64,000 nt of DNA from JADGRF01 sp036382515 (lineage in GTDB: Bacteria > Myxococcota_A > Polyangia > Polyangiales > JAFGIB01), in contig DASVHQ010000097.1 of NCBI GenBank assembly GCA_036382515.1, positions 21,368 to 85,367 of the forward strand. The letters are read 5' to 3'. Position 1 is the first letter of the stretch, and every line of letters starts with the position of its first letter. Under the pieces are notes generated by a model. That model had not been told where the DNA came from. It made no database searches and saw only the letters and a list, made by a program, of their open reading frames with translations. The translations under genes and the position numbers were made by a program. Positions 16,280 through 25,098 of this stretch are shown piece by piece.

Positions 16280-17005
16280 TCAAGCGCCGAAGCGGCGCTT
16301 GCGCGTGCGGAATTGCTCGGCAACCCGCTGCATCAGCGCGAAATCGAAGTCTGGGAAGTACTCCTCGACGAAGAAGATTTCGCTGTACGCCGTCTGCCAG
16401 GGCATGAACCCGGACATGCGCTGCTCCCCGGACGAACGAACGACCACGTCGGGCTCTGGATGCGGTTGACCGCGCGTGTCGAGGAAGTCCTCGAGGCGCA
16501 GCTCGCTCTGCGATGCGCCATCGCGCAGTGCTTGCAGCATCCGTTCGGCAGCGCGCGTAAGCTCGTCGCGTCCGCCGTAATCGAACGCCATGTTGTACAC
16601 GTGGTCGTCGTTGTCAGCGGTGGCCTGTTCCACGAACCGAACGGCATCCCTGACTTCGGGGTCGAAGCGATCCTTGCGGCCCAGGTGGACGACCCGGCCG
16701 CCGTGCTTGCGGGCGATCTCCATCAAGCGATTCAGCATGAAGAACACCGAGATCTTCATGAGATGCCGAACTTCGCCGACGTCGCGGTTCCAGTTCTCGG
16801 TGGAGAAACCCCAAACCGTGATCGTGTGAACACCGACCGCGGAGAGCTGGTCGACGATGTTCGGCAAGACCTCCAGCAGACCCTTGCTGTGCCCCTGCTC
16901 GACCGAGAGCGAATGCGCTGCCGCCCAACGCCGATTCCCATCCGGGATAATGGCAACGTGATTGATCCCGTATTCTTCGGGCCAATTGGCCGCGGGCGGT
17001 TTCAT
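16280..17005 (-). CDS. uppS: Undecaprenyl diphosphate synthase
   Basis: A 241-residue cis-prenyltransferase that condenses isopentenyl diphosphate onto farnesyl diphosphate to make the C55 carrier for peptidoglycan and other cell-wall glycans; it is cytosolic or membrane-peripheral. The family motifs are all visible: AIIPDGNRRWA with the essential Asp (D22), GFSTENW, and the late RSSGEQRMSGFMPWQTAYSE region. ATG 17005 gives the usual family length; GTG 17029 is an in-frame alternative without a clear ribosome binding site. The 3' end of the gene contains an 8-bp inverted repeat at 16282-16300. Other uppS neighbours such as cdsA are not adjacent. Confidence 0.95.
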   Translation of the reverse strand: MKPPAANWPEEYGINHVAIIPDGNRRWAAAHSLSVEQGHSKGLLEVLPNIVDQLSAVGVHTITVWGFSTENWNRDVGEVRHLMKISVFFMLNRLMEIARKHGGRVVHLGRKDRFDPEVRDAVRFVEQATADNDDHVYNMAFDYGGRDELTRAAERMLQALRDGASQSELRLEDFLDTRGQPHPEPDVVVRSSGEQRMSGFMPWQTAYSEIFFVEEYFPDFDFALMQRVAEQFRTRKRRFGA

Positions 17006-17590
17006 GGTGCGCGGCTCTCGCAGATTCACGTCGATTACTTCGGCTTAATGGCGCTCAGGGGAGGTCAGCGGGTAGACGTAACGCGTCCGTCTCTGCGCAG
17101 ATTAGCCACATCATCTGTACCGCGTACCAACAGGCTGCGTCAACGCGCGGGTGAGATCCGGACGCGATCTTCTTTTCTCCCCGAGCCATGGGTGCCCGTG
17201 ACGAAGCACGCATGGGTGCAGATCATCCCATGTCACGCAGCACCAGTCAGATCGCAGGCAAGCGATCGTTATCGTTCACTTCACTTGCGGCCGTTAGGCG
17301 TGAGCGGATCGTACGCGCCGCGTCGGCCAACCGACCGTAATCACAGCGAAATCTCGATCGTGATCGGGGCCGAGCTGCACCCAGCACGCATTCCGTGTTT
17401 GATGTGAGCGGATTATAGCGCGTCACCAAATATGGGTGGAAGCGCGTCGCGGGTGTTTCGGCGCGAAGATGCGCCGCTATGCGCGTGAGGATGCGCGGGC
17501 CTGATAGATTGCTGCGAATCCAGCGCAGCACGCGCAAGGCAGCTCCGAACGCGGTTGTTCGGAATCACCAGCCACGGGTCGGACGCCAGC
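17006..17590. other. Intergenic region between divergent uppS and HAD genes
   Basis: These 585 bp are visibly less GC-rich than their surroundings and lie between divergent genes, so both promoters should be here. The 10-mer gtgagcggat occurs twice in direct orientation (near 17298 and 17405) and could be a binding site. A 96-codon minus-strand frame exists but has poor composition and I do not call it. Confidence 0.35.
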
Positions 17591-18220
17591 ATGACGCTCA
17601 AGACCATCCTCTTCGATTTCGACGGAACGCTCGTCGACACGTTCGCTGCGGTGCTCGAGATCGGCAATCGGATTGCGCCCGAGTTCGGATACCGCCCTGT
17701 GCGCGCGGACGAGCTGGACATGCTGCGTGGCTGGTCGTACCGCGAGGTCAGCGCCCATCTCGGCGTGGCTTGGCACAAGCTGCCCGCCATCGCCGCTCGC
17801 ATGCGCAGCGAGCTGGCGGAGCATCTGGAGCAACTGGAGCTGATTGCAGGCTTGCCCGCAGTGCTCTCGGAGCTGCGGGCGCGCGGCCTCGAACTTGGCA
17901 TTCTGACGTCCAATACGCGCGAGAACGTCGAGCGCTTCCTCGCGAGGCGCGGCATCGAAGACTTCGCGTTCATCGAGACCTCGTCGAGTCTTTGGGGCAA
18001 GCGCCATCGCTTGAAGGCGTTGCTCAAACGTCACCGCCGGTCGATCGAGGAAGTGGCCTACGTCGGCGATGAGGTGCGGGATATCGAAGCTTCGCAGGCG
18101 TTGGGCATGCGCATGGTCGCGGTGGCCTGGGGCTTCAGCGGCAAAGCGCTGTTGGCGGCTCATGCACCCAGCCATTTGATCGAAGACCCGCGCGAGCTCT
18201 TGGATGTGCTGGCGGGTTGA
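17591..18220 (+). CDS. HAD-superfamily phosphatase (phosphoglycolate phosphatase-like)
   Basis: A 209-residue HAD hydrolase. Motif I is LFDFDGTLVDT (D9 nucleophile, D11 acid/base), motif II is ILTSN, a lysine sits in the KRHRLK region, and motif IV is YVGDEVRDIEAS. The helical cap between about residues 20 and 80 is of the subfamily I type seen in Gph/phosphoglycolate phosphatases. The substrate is not determined. ATG 17591 is chosen because it begins the conserved first strand; an upstream TTG at 17555 has no better ribosome binding site. The ABC ATPase gene follows 15 bp downstream on the same strand. Confidence 0.88.
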   Translation: MTLKTILFDFDGTLVDTFAAVLEIGNRIAPEFGYRPVRADELDMLRGWSYREVSAHLGVAWHKLPAIAARMRSELAEHLEQLELIAGLPAVLSELRARGLELGILTSNTRENVERFLARRGIEDFAFIETSSSLWGKRHRLKALLKRHRRSIEEVAYVGDEVRDIEASQALGMRMVAVAWGFSGKALLAAHAPSHLIEDPRELLDVLAG

Positions 18221-18235
18221 ACGGAGACGAAGGTT

Positions 18236-18913
18236 ATGGCGTTGGCAGTGGAAGCGATCGATGTTCACAAGGCACACGGCCACGGTCGTGGCGCTGTGAG
18301 TGCGGTGTGCGGGGTGTCGGTTGCGATAAAGAGCGGCGAGATGGTCGCCATCGTCGGGCCCTCTGGCTCAGGCAAGTCCACGCTGCTGAACTTGCTTGCC
18401 ACACTGGACCGGCCCGACTCGGGCGAGATCTGGATCGGTGGCAGCAAGCTCTCGGAGTTGGATGACGCCGGGCGCACGCAGCTGCGGCGCACCAAGGTGG
18501 GGCTGGTGTTCCAGTTCTTCAATCTCCTGCCGCTGCTGAGCGCGCGCGAGAACGTGGCGCTGCCCTTGCTGCTCGCGGGGATGGGTCTGGCGGAAGCAGA
18601 GGCGCGAGCCGATGAGCTGCTCGGCCGCGTCGGCCTGGCCGCGCGCGTTCACCACCGTTCGGACGCGATGAGCGGTGGCGAGATGCAACGCGTCGCCGTG
18701 GCTAGGGCGCTCGCGCCTCGTCCCCTGGCGTTGCTGGCCGACGAGCCAACGGGCAACCTGGACTCCGCGTCCAGCGACGCCGTGCTCGCGCTGCTCAGGG
18801 GCACCACACAAACGAACGGCTGCGCTGTCGTGATGGTCACGCATGACCCTCGTGCGGCTGCCGTCGCGGACCGCGTGCTCGAATTCAAAGACGGCAAGAT
18901 TGTGCGCGGTTGA
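18236..18913 (+). CDS. ABC transporter ATP-binding protein (MacB/LolD type)
   Basis: A 225-residue nucleotide-binding subunit with Walker A GPSGSGKST (41-49), Q-loop VFQFFNLLPLL, signature MSGGEMQRVAVARA, Walker B LLADEPTGNLDS and the H-loop VTHDP. The sequence is of the MacB/LolD/FtsE class, which works with FtsX-type permeases in lipoprotein release, peptide export or antibiotic efflux. The start at ATG 18236 is preceded by GGAGACGAAGG. The candidate permease lies immediately downstream but on the opposite strand. Confidence 0.93.
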   Translation: MALAVEAIDVHKAHGHGRGAVSAVCGVSVAIKSGEMVAIVGPSGSGKSTLLNLLATLDRPDSGEIWIGGSKLSELDDAGRTQLRRTKVGLVFQFFNLLPLLSARENVALPLLLAGMGLAEAEARADELLGRVGLAARVHHRSDAMSGGEMQRVAVARALAPRPLALLADEPTGNLDSASSDAVLALLRGTTQTNGCAVVMVTHDPRAAAVADRVLEFKDGKIVRG

Positions 18914-18946
18914 GCAGGCTCGTCGCGCTCGTGGCTCACTCGTGGC

Positions 18947-21502
18947 TCACTCGTGGTGCAGCGAGTCCACGATTTCGAGTCGCGCCGCCCAGCGCATCGG
19001 CCAAAAGGCTGCGACCCAGGCGACGAGCAGCGCCACAACGAACGTTTCGGCGACAACCCAGCCCGAGAGATGGAAAGCGATGCGCCAGCCGACCTGAAGG
19101 CGCAAGGCTTCGATCACCATGTACGCGGACAATCCAGTCCCGAGCAGCACGCCGAGCAACGCCGCGGTGCAGGCGATGAGCACCGACTCGGTCAGCACCA
19201 TGCGATCGAGCTGCTCGCGCGCTGCGCCGATGGCCTTGAGCACGCCGATCTCGCGACGACGGTCGATCACGCCGACCATGAGCGCATTGATGATGCCCAG
19301 GATCGCAACTACGACCGCGACGAATTCGGTGGCCCTAGACAGCGTCATCGACCTGTCGACGAGACCCACCAACTCCCGCCGGTAGTCTGAACTGCCCAGG
19401 ACGAGCAGGCCGTAGCGCTCTCCCCAGCCGTGGGCGATCTGCGCGCGCACGGGCTCGGCGGGCTCACCCTTCGTCAGGTACACGCTGTACAGATCCACCA
19501 GGTGGTCGCCCCAGATGCGAGTGTAAGCCGCGCGCGTCGTGAACAGGATGCCGATGTCGGCCCTGTAGTCCGTGTACACGAGCACGATGCGGAAGGGCCG
19601 CGGGCCGCTGGGCGTGCGCAGCGTGACGACATCGCCGAGGCCGACGTGGAAGTTACGCGCGAAGGTCTCGCTGGCGGCGATCCCCGTGCCCGCTTCCAGC
19701 TGCGGTAGCGCTCGGTCGAGCTCGCCATCGACGACGGCCAGCTCGTTGTAGCGTCGATAACCCTCGAAGTCCTCGGACATGAGATAGAAGGGCTGATCGC
19801 GAAAGCTTTGCTGCACCATGCGAAACGCTTGCACGAACTCGACCTTTGGCAGCGCCCGCAGCTGCGGGCGCAGTGCTTCGGGCAGCGGGCGATCGAACTT
19901 TGCGTGCACCTCGGTCCCGGCAAACACGACGAGGTCTGCGCGGAACGAGCGACCCAGCCAGGCGTCCGTGCTGCTCTTCATCGAATCGATCAGCGCGTCG
20001 ACGTTCACGACATTCGCCAGGGCCATGCCGAGCGCAGCGATGGCGACCGCATTGCGGCCGCGGTTCCGAGCGAATCCGACGGCGCCGAGCAACGCCGCTG
20101 GCCCAAGATACTTTGCGCGGCGGTAGGCTGCCGCGCCGACCGCCGCGGCGAGCACGGGCGCGAGGAACGCGGCGCCAAACGACAGCAGCGCCGCCACGAC
20201 GAAAGCGAGCGCGCTCTGCTGCCGCACGTGGGCAACCCAGGCGACTACGCCCGCCAACAGCAGCGTCGCAAGCCCGGCACGCATCGCGGCGGCGGTCGAG
20301 GCGAACGTGACATCGGCGGCCGCGATCGTGCCACTCATCGCGGAGACCGGGTCGACGAAGGCCGCGCGACGTGCAGGCAGAAAAGCCGCAACGCCTGCGG
20401 ACGCCACCCCGAGCGCGGCCGCGGCCCACATGTCGCGCGCGGTCGCGACGGCCGCCACGACCTTGACGGGCAGGTAGAGCGCCGAGACCGTAGCCGCGAC
20501 GGCGCCGAGCGCGGCGCGTGCCAACAGCAAACCGAAGCCCAGCCCGAGCCCCGCGCCTACCAACCCCATCAGCAGGCCCTCGCCGACGAAGAGTGTGATC
20601 ACCTGCGGCCGCGTAGCCCCGAGCGCGCGCAGGATGCCAATCTCTCGCCGCCGCTGGACCACCGCGATCGCTAACGAGTTGTAGACGATGAACCCGCCCA
20701 CGAAGAGCGCCACCACCGATGCCATCGAGAGCGCCAGCTGGAAACCCGCGAGCAGCCGCTCTGCTTCCTGCGAGCGCCGCTGCGGGCGGGTCACAGCCAC
20801 CTTGCCCAGCAGTGCGTGCTCGAGCCGCTGCGCCAGCTCACCCACCTCGGCGTCGGGTTGGGGAATGATGTCGATGCGATCGAATCGGCGACCGCGGTTG
20901 AACGCGAGCTGCGCGGCATACACGTCCATCACGAGCATGTCGCCGCCGTACGCGGTGGCGGGCCCGTGCGGCTCCAGCGTGCCGTGGATCGAGAACTCCT
21001 TACGCCCCTCGACCGTGTCGAGCAGCAGCTTGCCGCCCGCGCTTGCGCCGGTGCGTTTCGCATACTGGGTCGTGACCAGCACCCCGTGGGGGTCGTTGAG
21101 AAACGACATGGCGTCGTCGATGTGGGCATCCTTGCCCGTGACGTCGTAGCCGCGGGCGTCGGGATCGGAGAGTGTGTCCACCGCGAGCACGACCAGCTGG
21201 GTGTGTGCCCGGACGTCACGCACCGACGCTTCGATGACAGGGATCGCCGCGGCGACCCCGCGGACACCACGCACGCGATCGAGCGCCTCTTCGTCCACAC
21301 CCGTGTCGGCCCCGATGGTCAGCTGCGTCGTGCCCGAGATCTTGGCCATGCTCTGACGAATCGCGCCAATGACGGAGGCGTTCACCACATCGACGGCGAA
21401 GACGACTGCGACACCCAGCAGAATGCCGACCACGGTCAGGAGCGAACGCCCGCGGGCCACTTGCAGATAACGCAGCGAAACGAGGCGAATGAGATGTTGC
21501 AC
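18947..21502 (-). CDS. ABC transporter permease with two FtsX domains
   Basis: An 851-residue membrane protein. It starts with a transmembrane helix (SLLTVVGILLGVAVVFAVDV), then a periplasmic domain, a first FtsX block with helices around residues 275-410, a second long periplasmic part, and a second FtsX block near the C-terminus (FVAVVVAILGIINALMVGVI, then two more helices). Such double-FtsX permeases pair with MacB/LolD-type ATPases; one is encoded just downstream, convergent with 33 bp between the genes. I choose GTG 21502 with AAAGG five bases upstream; a longer frame to 21616 overlaps the next gene. The cargo may be a lipoprotein or lipid, by family analogy only. Confidence 0.87.
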   Translation of the reverse strand: MQHLIRLVSLRYLQVARGRSLLTVVGILLGVAVVFAVDVVNASVIGAIRQSMAKISGTTQLTIGADTGVDEEALDRVRGVRGVAAAIPVIEASVRDVRAHTQLVVLAVDTLSDPDARGYDVTGKDAHIDDAMSFLNDPHGVLVTTQYAKRTGASAGGKLLLDTVEGRKEFSIHGTLEPHGPATAYGGDMLVMDVYAAQLAFNRGRRFDRIDIIPQPDAEVGELAQRLEHALLGKVAVTRPQRRSQEAERLLAGFQLALSMASVVALFVGGFIVYNSLAIAVVQRRREIGILRALGATRPQVITLFVGEGLLMGLVGAGLGLGFGLLLARAALGAVAATVSALYLPVKVVAAVATARDMWAAAALGVASAGVAAFLPARRAAFVDPVSAMSGTIAAADVTFASTAAAMRAGLATLLLAGVVAWVAHVRQQSALAFVVAALLSFGAAFLAPVLAAAVGAAAYRRAKYLGPAALLGAVGFARNRGRNAVAIAALGMALANVVNVDALIDSMKSSTDAWLGRSFRADLVVFAGTEVHAKFDRPLPEALRPQLRALPKVEFVQAFRMVQQSFRDQPFYLMSEDFEGYRRYNELAVVDGELDRALPQLEAGTGIAASETFARNFHVGLGDVVTLRTPSGPRPFRIVLVYTDYRADIGILFTTRAAYTRIWGDHLVDLYSVYLTKGEPAEPVRAQIAHGWGERYGLLVLGSSDYRRELVGLVDRSMTLSRATEFVAVVVAILGIINALMVGVIDRRREIGVLKAIGAAREQLDRMVLTESVLIACTAALLGVLLGTGLSAYMVIEALRLQVGWRIAFHLSGWVVAETFVVALLVAWVAAFWPMRWAARLEIVDSLHHE

Positions 21503-21533
21503 GATAACCTTTACGCTCGTGGCGAGGGGCGCA

Positions 21534-22280
21534 TCACGGGCTCGCTCCACGCAAGCTCGCGAGCGTCGGCAGCGCGTACATGAGCCGCGTGAGCACGGGC
21601 TCGTGCAGCCACGCAACCACCACGGTGAACAGAATCGACCCTACGATTGCGGCTTTGGGTAGCTCGCCAGGCGCGAGCTTGACTTTGCCTTGCAGCAGCG
21701 ACTTGAAAGGCAGCGTGGAGGTGCGTGCATGAAACGTCGCGAAGGCTTCGCCGTAGCGCTTGGCGAGCCTCCGGTTCTCGAACACGATCACGCCGAACAC
21801 GTTGTAGAGCTCCATCAGCGCGAAATAGAGCACGCCCAGCGCGCTGCCGAACACCAGCATGTGCCCGAAGAGCAAGCAGAACACAGACCAGTACAACGGA
21901 TGCCGCGTGATCTTGTAGAAACCGTTCGTCTGCAGCCCCCCGCCGGGTGGCGGGTTCACCAGGCCCCAGAACGACAGCCCGAACTGCACGCTGGCCGAGA
22001 GGAAGAACACGCCCAAGCCCTCGATCGTGTAGATGAGCGGGCGGAACCAGCCGTACCCGCGAAAGTTCCACAACTGCAGCGTCTCGGCCGAGTGCTGCGC
22101 CATGCAGGCGAACGACAGGCAGAAGAGCAGGATCGTTCCGACGTTGTAGAAGATCCTGTACACGCGGAAGCCGACCAGCGGCTCGATACGCGACTTGATC
22201 GTGGGGCGGGGCCAGAAGCTGGACCAGGCGGCGAACGCCAGCACCTGCAACGTAAGATCGAGGTAGGGTGAGGCCGGCAT
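21534..22280 (-). CDS. NnrU/isoprenylcysteine methyltransferase-like membrane protein
   Basis: A 248-residue polytopic protein with about six hydrophobic helices. The segment FYKITRHPLYWSVFC, followed by a further hydrophobic stretch, is the RHPxxW motif seen in NnrU and in the ICMT/phospholipid methyltransferase-like families. NnrU is associated with nitric oxide and denitrification in some bacteria, but many homologues have no known function, and no denitrification gene is nearby. The gene lies 31 bp upstream of the FtsX-type permease on the same strand, so the two may be cotranscribed. The start is ATG 22280. Confidence 0.7.
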   Translation of the reverse strand: MPASPYLDLTLQVLAFAAWSSFWPRPTIKSRIEPLVGFRVYRIFYNVGTILLFCLSFACMAQHSAETLQLWNFRGYGWFRPLIYTIEGLGVFFLSASVQFGLSFWGLVNPPPGGGLQTNGFYKITRHPLYWSVFCLLFGHMLVFGSALGVLYFALMELYNVFGVIVFENRRLAKRYGEAFATFHARTSTLPFKSLLQGKVKLAPGELPKAAIVGSILFTVVVAWLHEPVLTRLMYALPTLASLRGASP

Positions 22281-22695
22281 GGTTCGGGCTTGCGTGCGGA
22301 GGCGGACTCGCAGCGGAGGGTGATGGGCGGTCCGCGAGCGCCGCCAGTCTGCCAGCAGCCAAGGCCCACGTCAGCTCAGGGGAGGATGAAAGGCTTGTCG
22401 GAGCGGCTGGCGAGTTGGCATGAGTGGCGCTCAACTGACGATAGGTTGACGCCCCCACGGCCGCCTCACGCAGCCCGCAGCAGACCCAGCGGTGTGAGCA
22501 AAGGGTTTCGGTGCCAGCGCAGGCACGAAAACCGCGCGCTTGCAGTGGCGCATGCAGTGCCAGCCGAGGGCTCCCGCCCACGCCGCAGGCACGCCACGGC
22601 GCCCGCGCTTGACATCACACTGGGGAAATTCGAGCTTTGTACGCGCTAGGCGCTGAGCCATTTCTGGACAGCTCTTCAGGCGAAAGGAACAGGCC
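22281..22695. other. Intergenic region between divergent genes
   Basis: These 415 bp lack a gene. TTGACA at 22609-22614 is a good -35 match for the rightward gene, but the -10 position has only a weak AT-rich match. AAAGGA at 22683-22688 is the ribosome binding site of the next gene. Confidence 0.35.
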
Positions 22696-23271
22696 ATGCT
22701 GCAGACATCTCCCCAGAGCACTCCTCGAGCGACGCGCAAAGGAACCCAAGCGCTGGAGCATACACACGACCTGGATTCGCTTTCCCGGCTCGATGTCGAC
22801 GCACTCGGGCGCCTCTATGCGCTCGGAACCCCGCCCGCGACCGTCGACGGGCTCGAGGGACACCCGCGCGGTCGGTTGCTCGCCGTCGCCGCGCTCGACC
22901 ACGGGGTTGTCGGAGCGCTGGTGAGAAGTCTCATGGGCGCGGCCCTGTTCCCCTGGGGCGGGAAGAGCTTCGTCGGCAAGGGAACTTCCGGCAGGGGGTT
23001 CAATCGCTTCCATTTCGGTGGCAGGCGCCAGCTCCTTCCGTTCCTCACACGCGTCCAGGCCTCCGCGGTCGACGGCGCGCCATGCATCGCGCTGGACTAC
23101 GATCTCCGGGACAACCCGGGCTTCGTTCGCGCGATTCAGGACGAGGTGCGCGAGATCCAGCCGGGGCTGTTCCTCGGATCCGCCATGTGGAAGGCCGCGC
23201 GGGGGCCCAGGTTCATCCTGTCGTTCGCCCTCGATACGCGCGTGCAGGCGCTGCCGATCGGCGGCGCGTAG
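22696..23271 (+). CDS. Conserved hypothetical protein
   Basis: A 191-residue soluble protein without a signal peptide or membrane segment. Clear sequence blocks are LFPWGGKSF, GRGFNRF, LLPFLTRV, CIALDYDLRDNPGF and PGLFLGSAMWK. From memory, similar proteins occur in Polyangiales and some actinobacteria without known function. AAAGGA precedes the ATG by seven bases. The C-terminal half pattern (a hydrophobic stretch, then FALDTR) suggests a compact mixed alpha/beta fold. No neighbour suggests a role; the next gene is convergent. Confidence 0.7.
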   Translation: MLQTSPQSTPRATRKGTQALEHTHDLDSLSRLDVDALGRLYALGTPPATVDGLEGHPRGRLLAVAALDHGVVGALVRSLMGAALFPWGGKSFVGKGTSGRGFNRFHFGGRRQLLPFLTRVQASAVDGAPCIALDYDLRDNPGFVRAIQDEVREIQPGLFLGSAMWKAARGPRFILSFALDTRVQALPIGGA

Positions 23272-23382
23272 GACGAGCGCTGGATTGGGAGGCGATGACG
23301 TCACGGTAACGCCCGCGCCCACCGAGTCGCGTGCGAAGCGCCAGCGCTGGCGGACCGGCCGCCAACCAGGGATGGGTCGGGA

Positions 23383-23979
23383 TCAGGATGGGAAGACGTA
23401 GTGGAAGAATTCGGGTCGGGTCGCGACTCCACACTTCGCATAGATCTGAGAGAGGTGTTGGCGCACCGTCTTGTCGCTGATGCCGACGAGCGATGCGATC
23501 TCGGCGCTCGGCAGGCCTTTGAGGACGAGCTTGGCGATCTCGACCTCCTTCGGCGTGAGGCTGGCGCGTTGCAGCGCTCGGTCCACGAGGTGGCTGGTGT
23601 CTTGGGCCTCCGACCACACGCGTTGGAGCACGGCGAGTAACTCCGCGGCATGGAAGGGTTTCTCGATCAGGTAGGAGGCACCGTCGTTGAGGGCTTGCTT
23701 CACTTTGTCGAGGTCGGCGAATGCGGTGATCACCACGATCGCCGAGCACGTTCCGGTGGCTCGTAGCGGCCGGATCAGTTTGAGGCCAGCCCGATCGTCG
23801 TCACCCAGTTTGACGTCCAGAACGGCCGCATCAAAGCGTAGCTCCCCGCCAACCAGGGACCGTGCGCGCTCGCCGCTGTCGGCGGCGGTGCATTCGTAGC
23901 CCGCTCGTTCGAGCGCACGCGCCAGGGCCTCGCGCGCGTCGCGTTCGTCCTCCACCAGCAAGATGCGCTGTGGTTTCAC
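23383..23979 (-). CDS. Response regulator with LuxR-type DNA-binding domain
   Basis: A 198-residue protein with a receiver domain (acidic pair E10/D11, phosphoacceptor D55 in AAVLDVKLG, conserved Lys in LIEKPF) and a GerE/LuxR helix-turn-helix at the C-terminus (LTPKEVEIAKLVLKG, then SDKTVRQHLSQIYAK). The GTG start overlaps the kinase stop by four bases (GTGA), so the kinase and regulator are translationally coupled. The operon diverges from the CzcCBA-like efflux operon, which makes that operon the first candidate target. Confidence 0.92.
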   Translation of the reverse strand: MKPQRILLVEDERDAREALARALERAGYECTAADSGERARSLVGGELRFDAAVLDVKLGDDDRAGLKLIRPLRATGTCSAIVVITAFADLDKVKQALNDGASYLIEKPFHAAELLAVLQRVWSEAQDTSHLVDRALQRASLTPKEVEIAKLVLKGLPSAEIASLVGISDKTVRQHLSQIYAKCGVATRPEFFHYVFPS

Positions 23980-24992
23980 GGCAGCACTCCCAGGCGCAGC
24001 TCGAGACAGGTCGACCAGCCTTCGAGGTCGGTGAACGCGACTTCACCTTGCATGGCACGCGCGAGTGCCCGCGAGATCGATAGCCCGAGGCCAAGGCCCA
24101 TGCCCTGCACTTTGGTGGTGGCCAGCGGCTCAAACACGCTCTGTCGATCGCTGGGCGCAACCCCGGGACCGTTGTCGGCCACGCGCACCACGGCGTGGTC
24201 GCCCTGGCGCAGGATCTCGACGCGCACCCGCGGTTCGGGGGTGGCGGCGGCGCGCTGGGCGTCGAGCGCATTCTGGAGCAGGTTCTCCACGATGATCCGC
24301 AAGAAGGTCGCATCGCCCTGGACCTTGGGCCGCTGCGGGGCAACCAGGGACAGGGACACGCCGTCGGCTTTGGGGATCCTGGCTCTGGCCTCCCCAACGG
24401 CCTGGGCGACGACCTCTGCAAGGTCGATTTCCGTCAACCTGGGTCGTTTGGATGCAGCCAGTCGGCGCAGGGAAAGGATGCTCGCTTCGATGCGTCCCAT
24501 TTGCGCTCGCGCACGTTCCAAAAGCTCGCGCTGTCCCGCGGCGCCCGCAGATCTCGTCGGTTCCGCGGCATCCAGCGCGACCACTTCGTCGAGCAAGAGC
24601 CCCAGGCTGTGCAGTGGGTTGCGAACTTCGTGCAGGGTGGACGTCGCGATCACCCACGCGGCCTGGTCTCGCTCGACCTTCTGAAGTCGGTTGTCGAGCT
24701 CCTCGGCACGCGAGGCCTCGGTTGCCGCGAGCTCGCTGCGCAGGCGCAGGTAGTGCAGCGCGATCCCCAGCAGCGCACCCGCGAGCACGGGGATACCCCG
24801 GTCGACGAATCCATGCACCCGCACGAACACGGCGGAGATCGAGCCGGCGCGATCCCACACGTCGAAGAGCGTGTTGGCGACTGCATACCCCGTTCCCGCC
24901 AGCGTGCCGACCAGCACGTAGGCCACGAGTGAGCGCCGACGCAGCCTCGTGGCTGCGCTCGCCGCGGGCGTGCTCGGGTATGCTTTGCGCAT
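23976..24992 (-). CDS. Sensor histidine kinase (membrane-bound)
   Basis: A 338-residue kinase with two hydrophobic N-terminal segments (about 21-42 and 67-82) and only a short extracytoplasmic loop between them. A short coiled coil leads to the H-box LHEVRNPLHSL (H121). HATPase_c motifs follow: NLLQNALDA (N box), VADNGPGVAP (G1) and GLGLGLSISRAL (G2). With so small an external loop, sensing is probably within the membrane or cytosolic. It is the partner of the LuxR-type regulator that follows and diverges from the RND efflux genes. Confidence 0.93.
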   Translation of the reverse strand: MRKAYPSTPAASAATRLRRRSLVAYVLVGTLAGTGYAVANTLFDVWDRAGSISAVFVRVHGFVDRGIPVLAGALLGIALHYLRLRSELAATEASRAEELDNRLQKVERDQAAWVIATSTLHEVRNPLHSLGLLLDEVVALDAAEPTRSAGAAGQRELLERARAQMGRIEASILSLRRLAASKRPRLTEIDLAEVVAQAVGEARARIPKADGVSLSLVAPQRPKVQGDATFLRIIVENLLQNALDAQRAAATPEPRVRVEILRQGDHAVVRVADNGPGVAPSDRQSVFEPLATTKVQGMGLGLGLSISRALARAMQGEVAFTDLEGWSTCLELRLGVLP

Positions 24993-25044
24993 GCGCTACG
25001 GCTCCGACACCGAGGACCAGCCAAACACGGCGGCTGGGCCCGAG

Positions 25045-25067
25045 CATCCGACATTTGCCGGATGTCG
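25045..25067. promoter_or_regulatory. Inverted repeat in the divergent promoter region
   Basis: The sequence cgacat, seven bases, atgtcg (25049-25067) forms a short dyad in the 106-bp gap between the kinase gene and the outer-membrane factor gene. It could be an operator for the adjacent response regulator. This is a positional inference only. Confidence 0.25.
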
Positions 25068-25098
25068 AACAGGACACGCGGGACATACGTATCAAGCC

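Noticed and set aside
17247..17537. A 96-codon minus-strand frame between uppS and the HAD gene
   Set aside because: Poor composition, no homology recognised, and it occupies the divergent promoter region.
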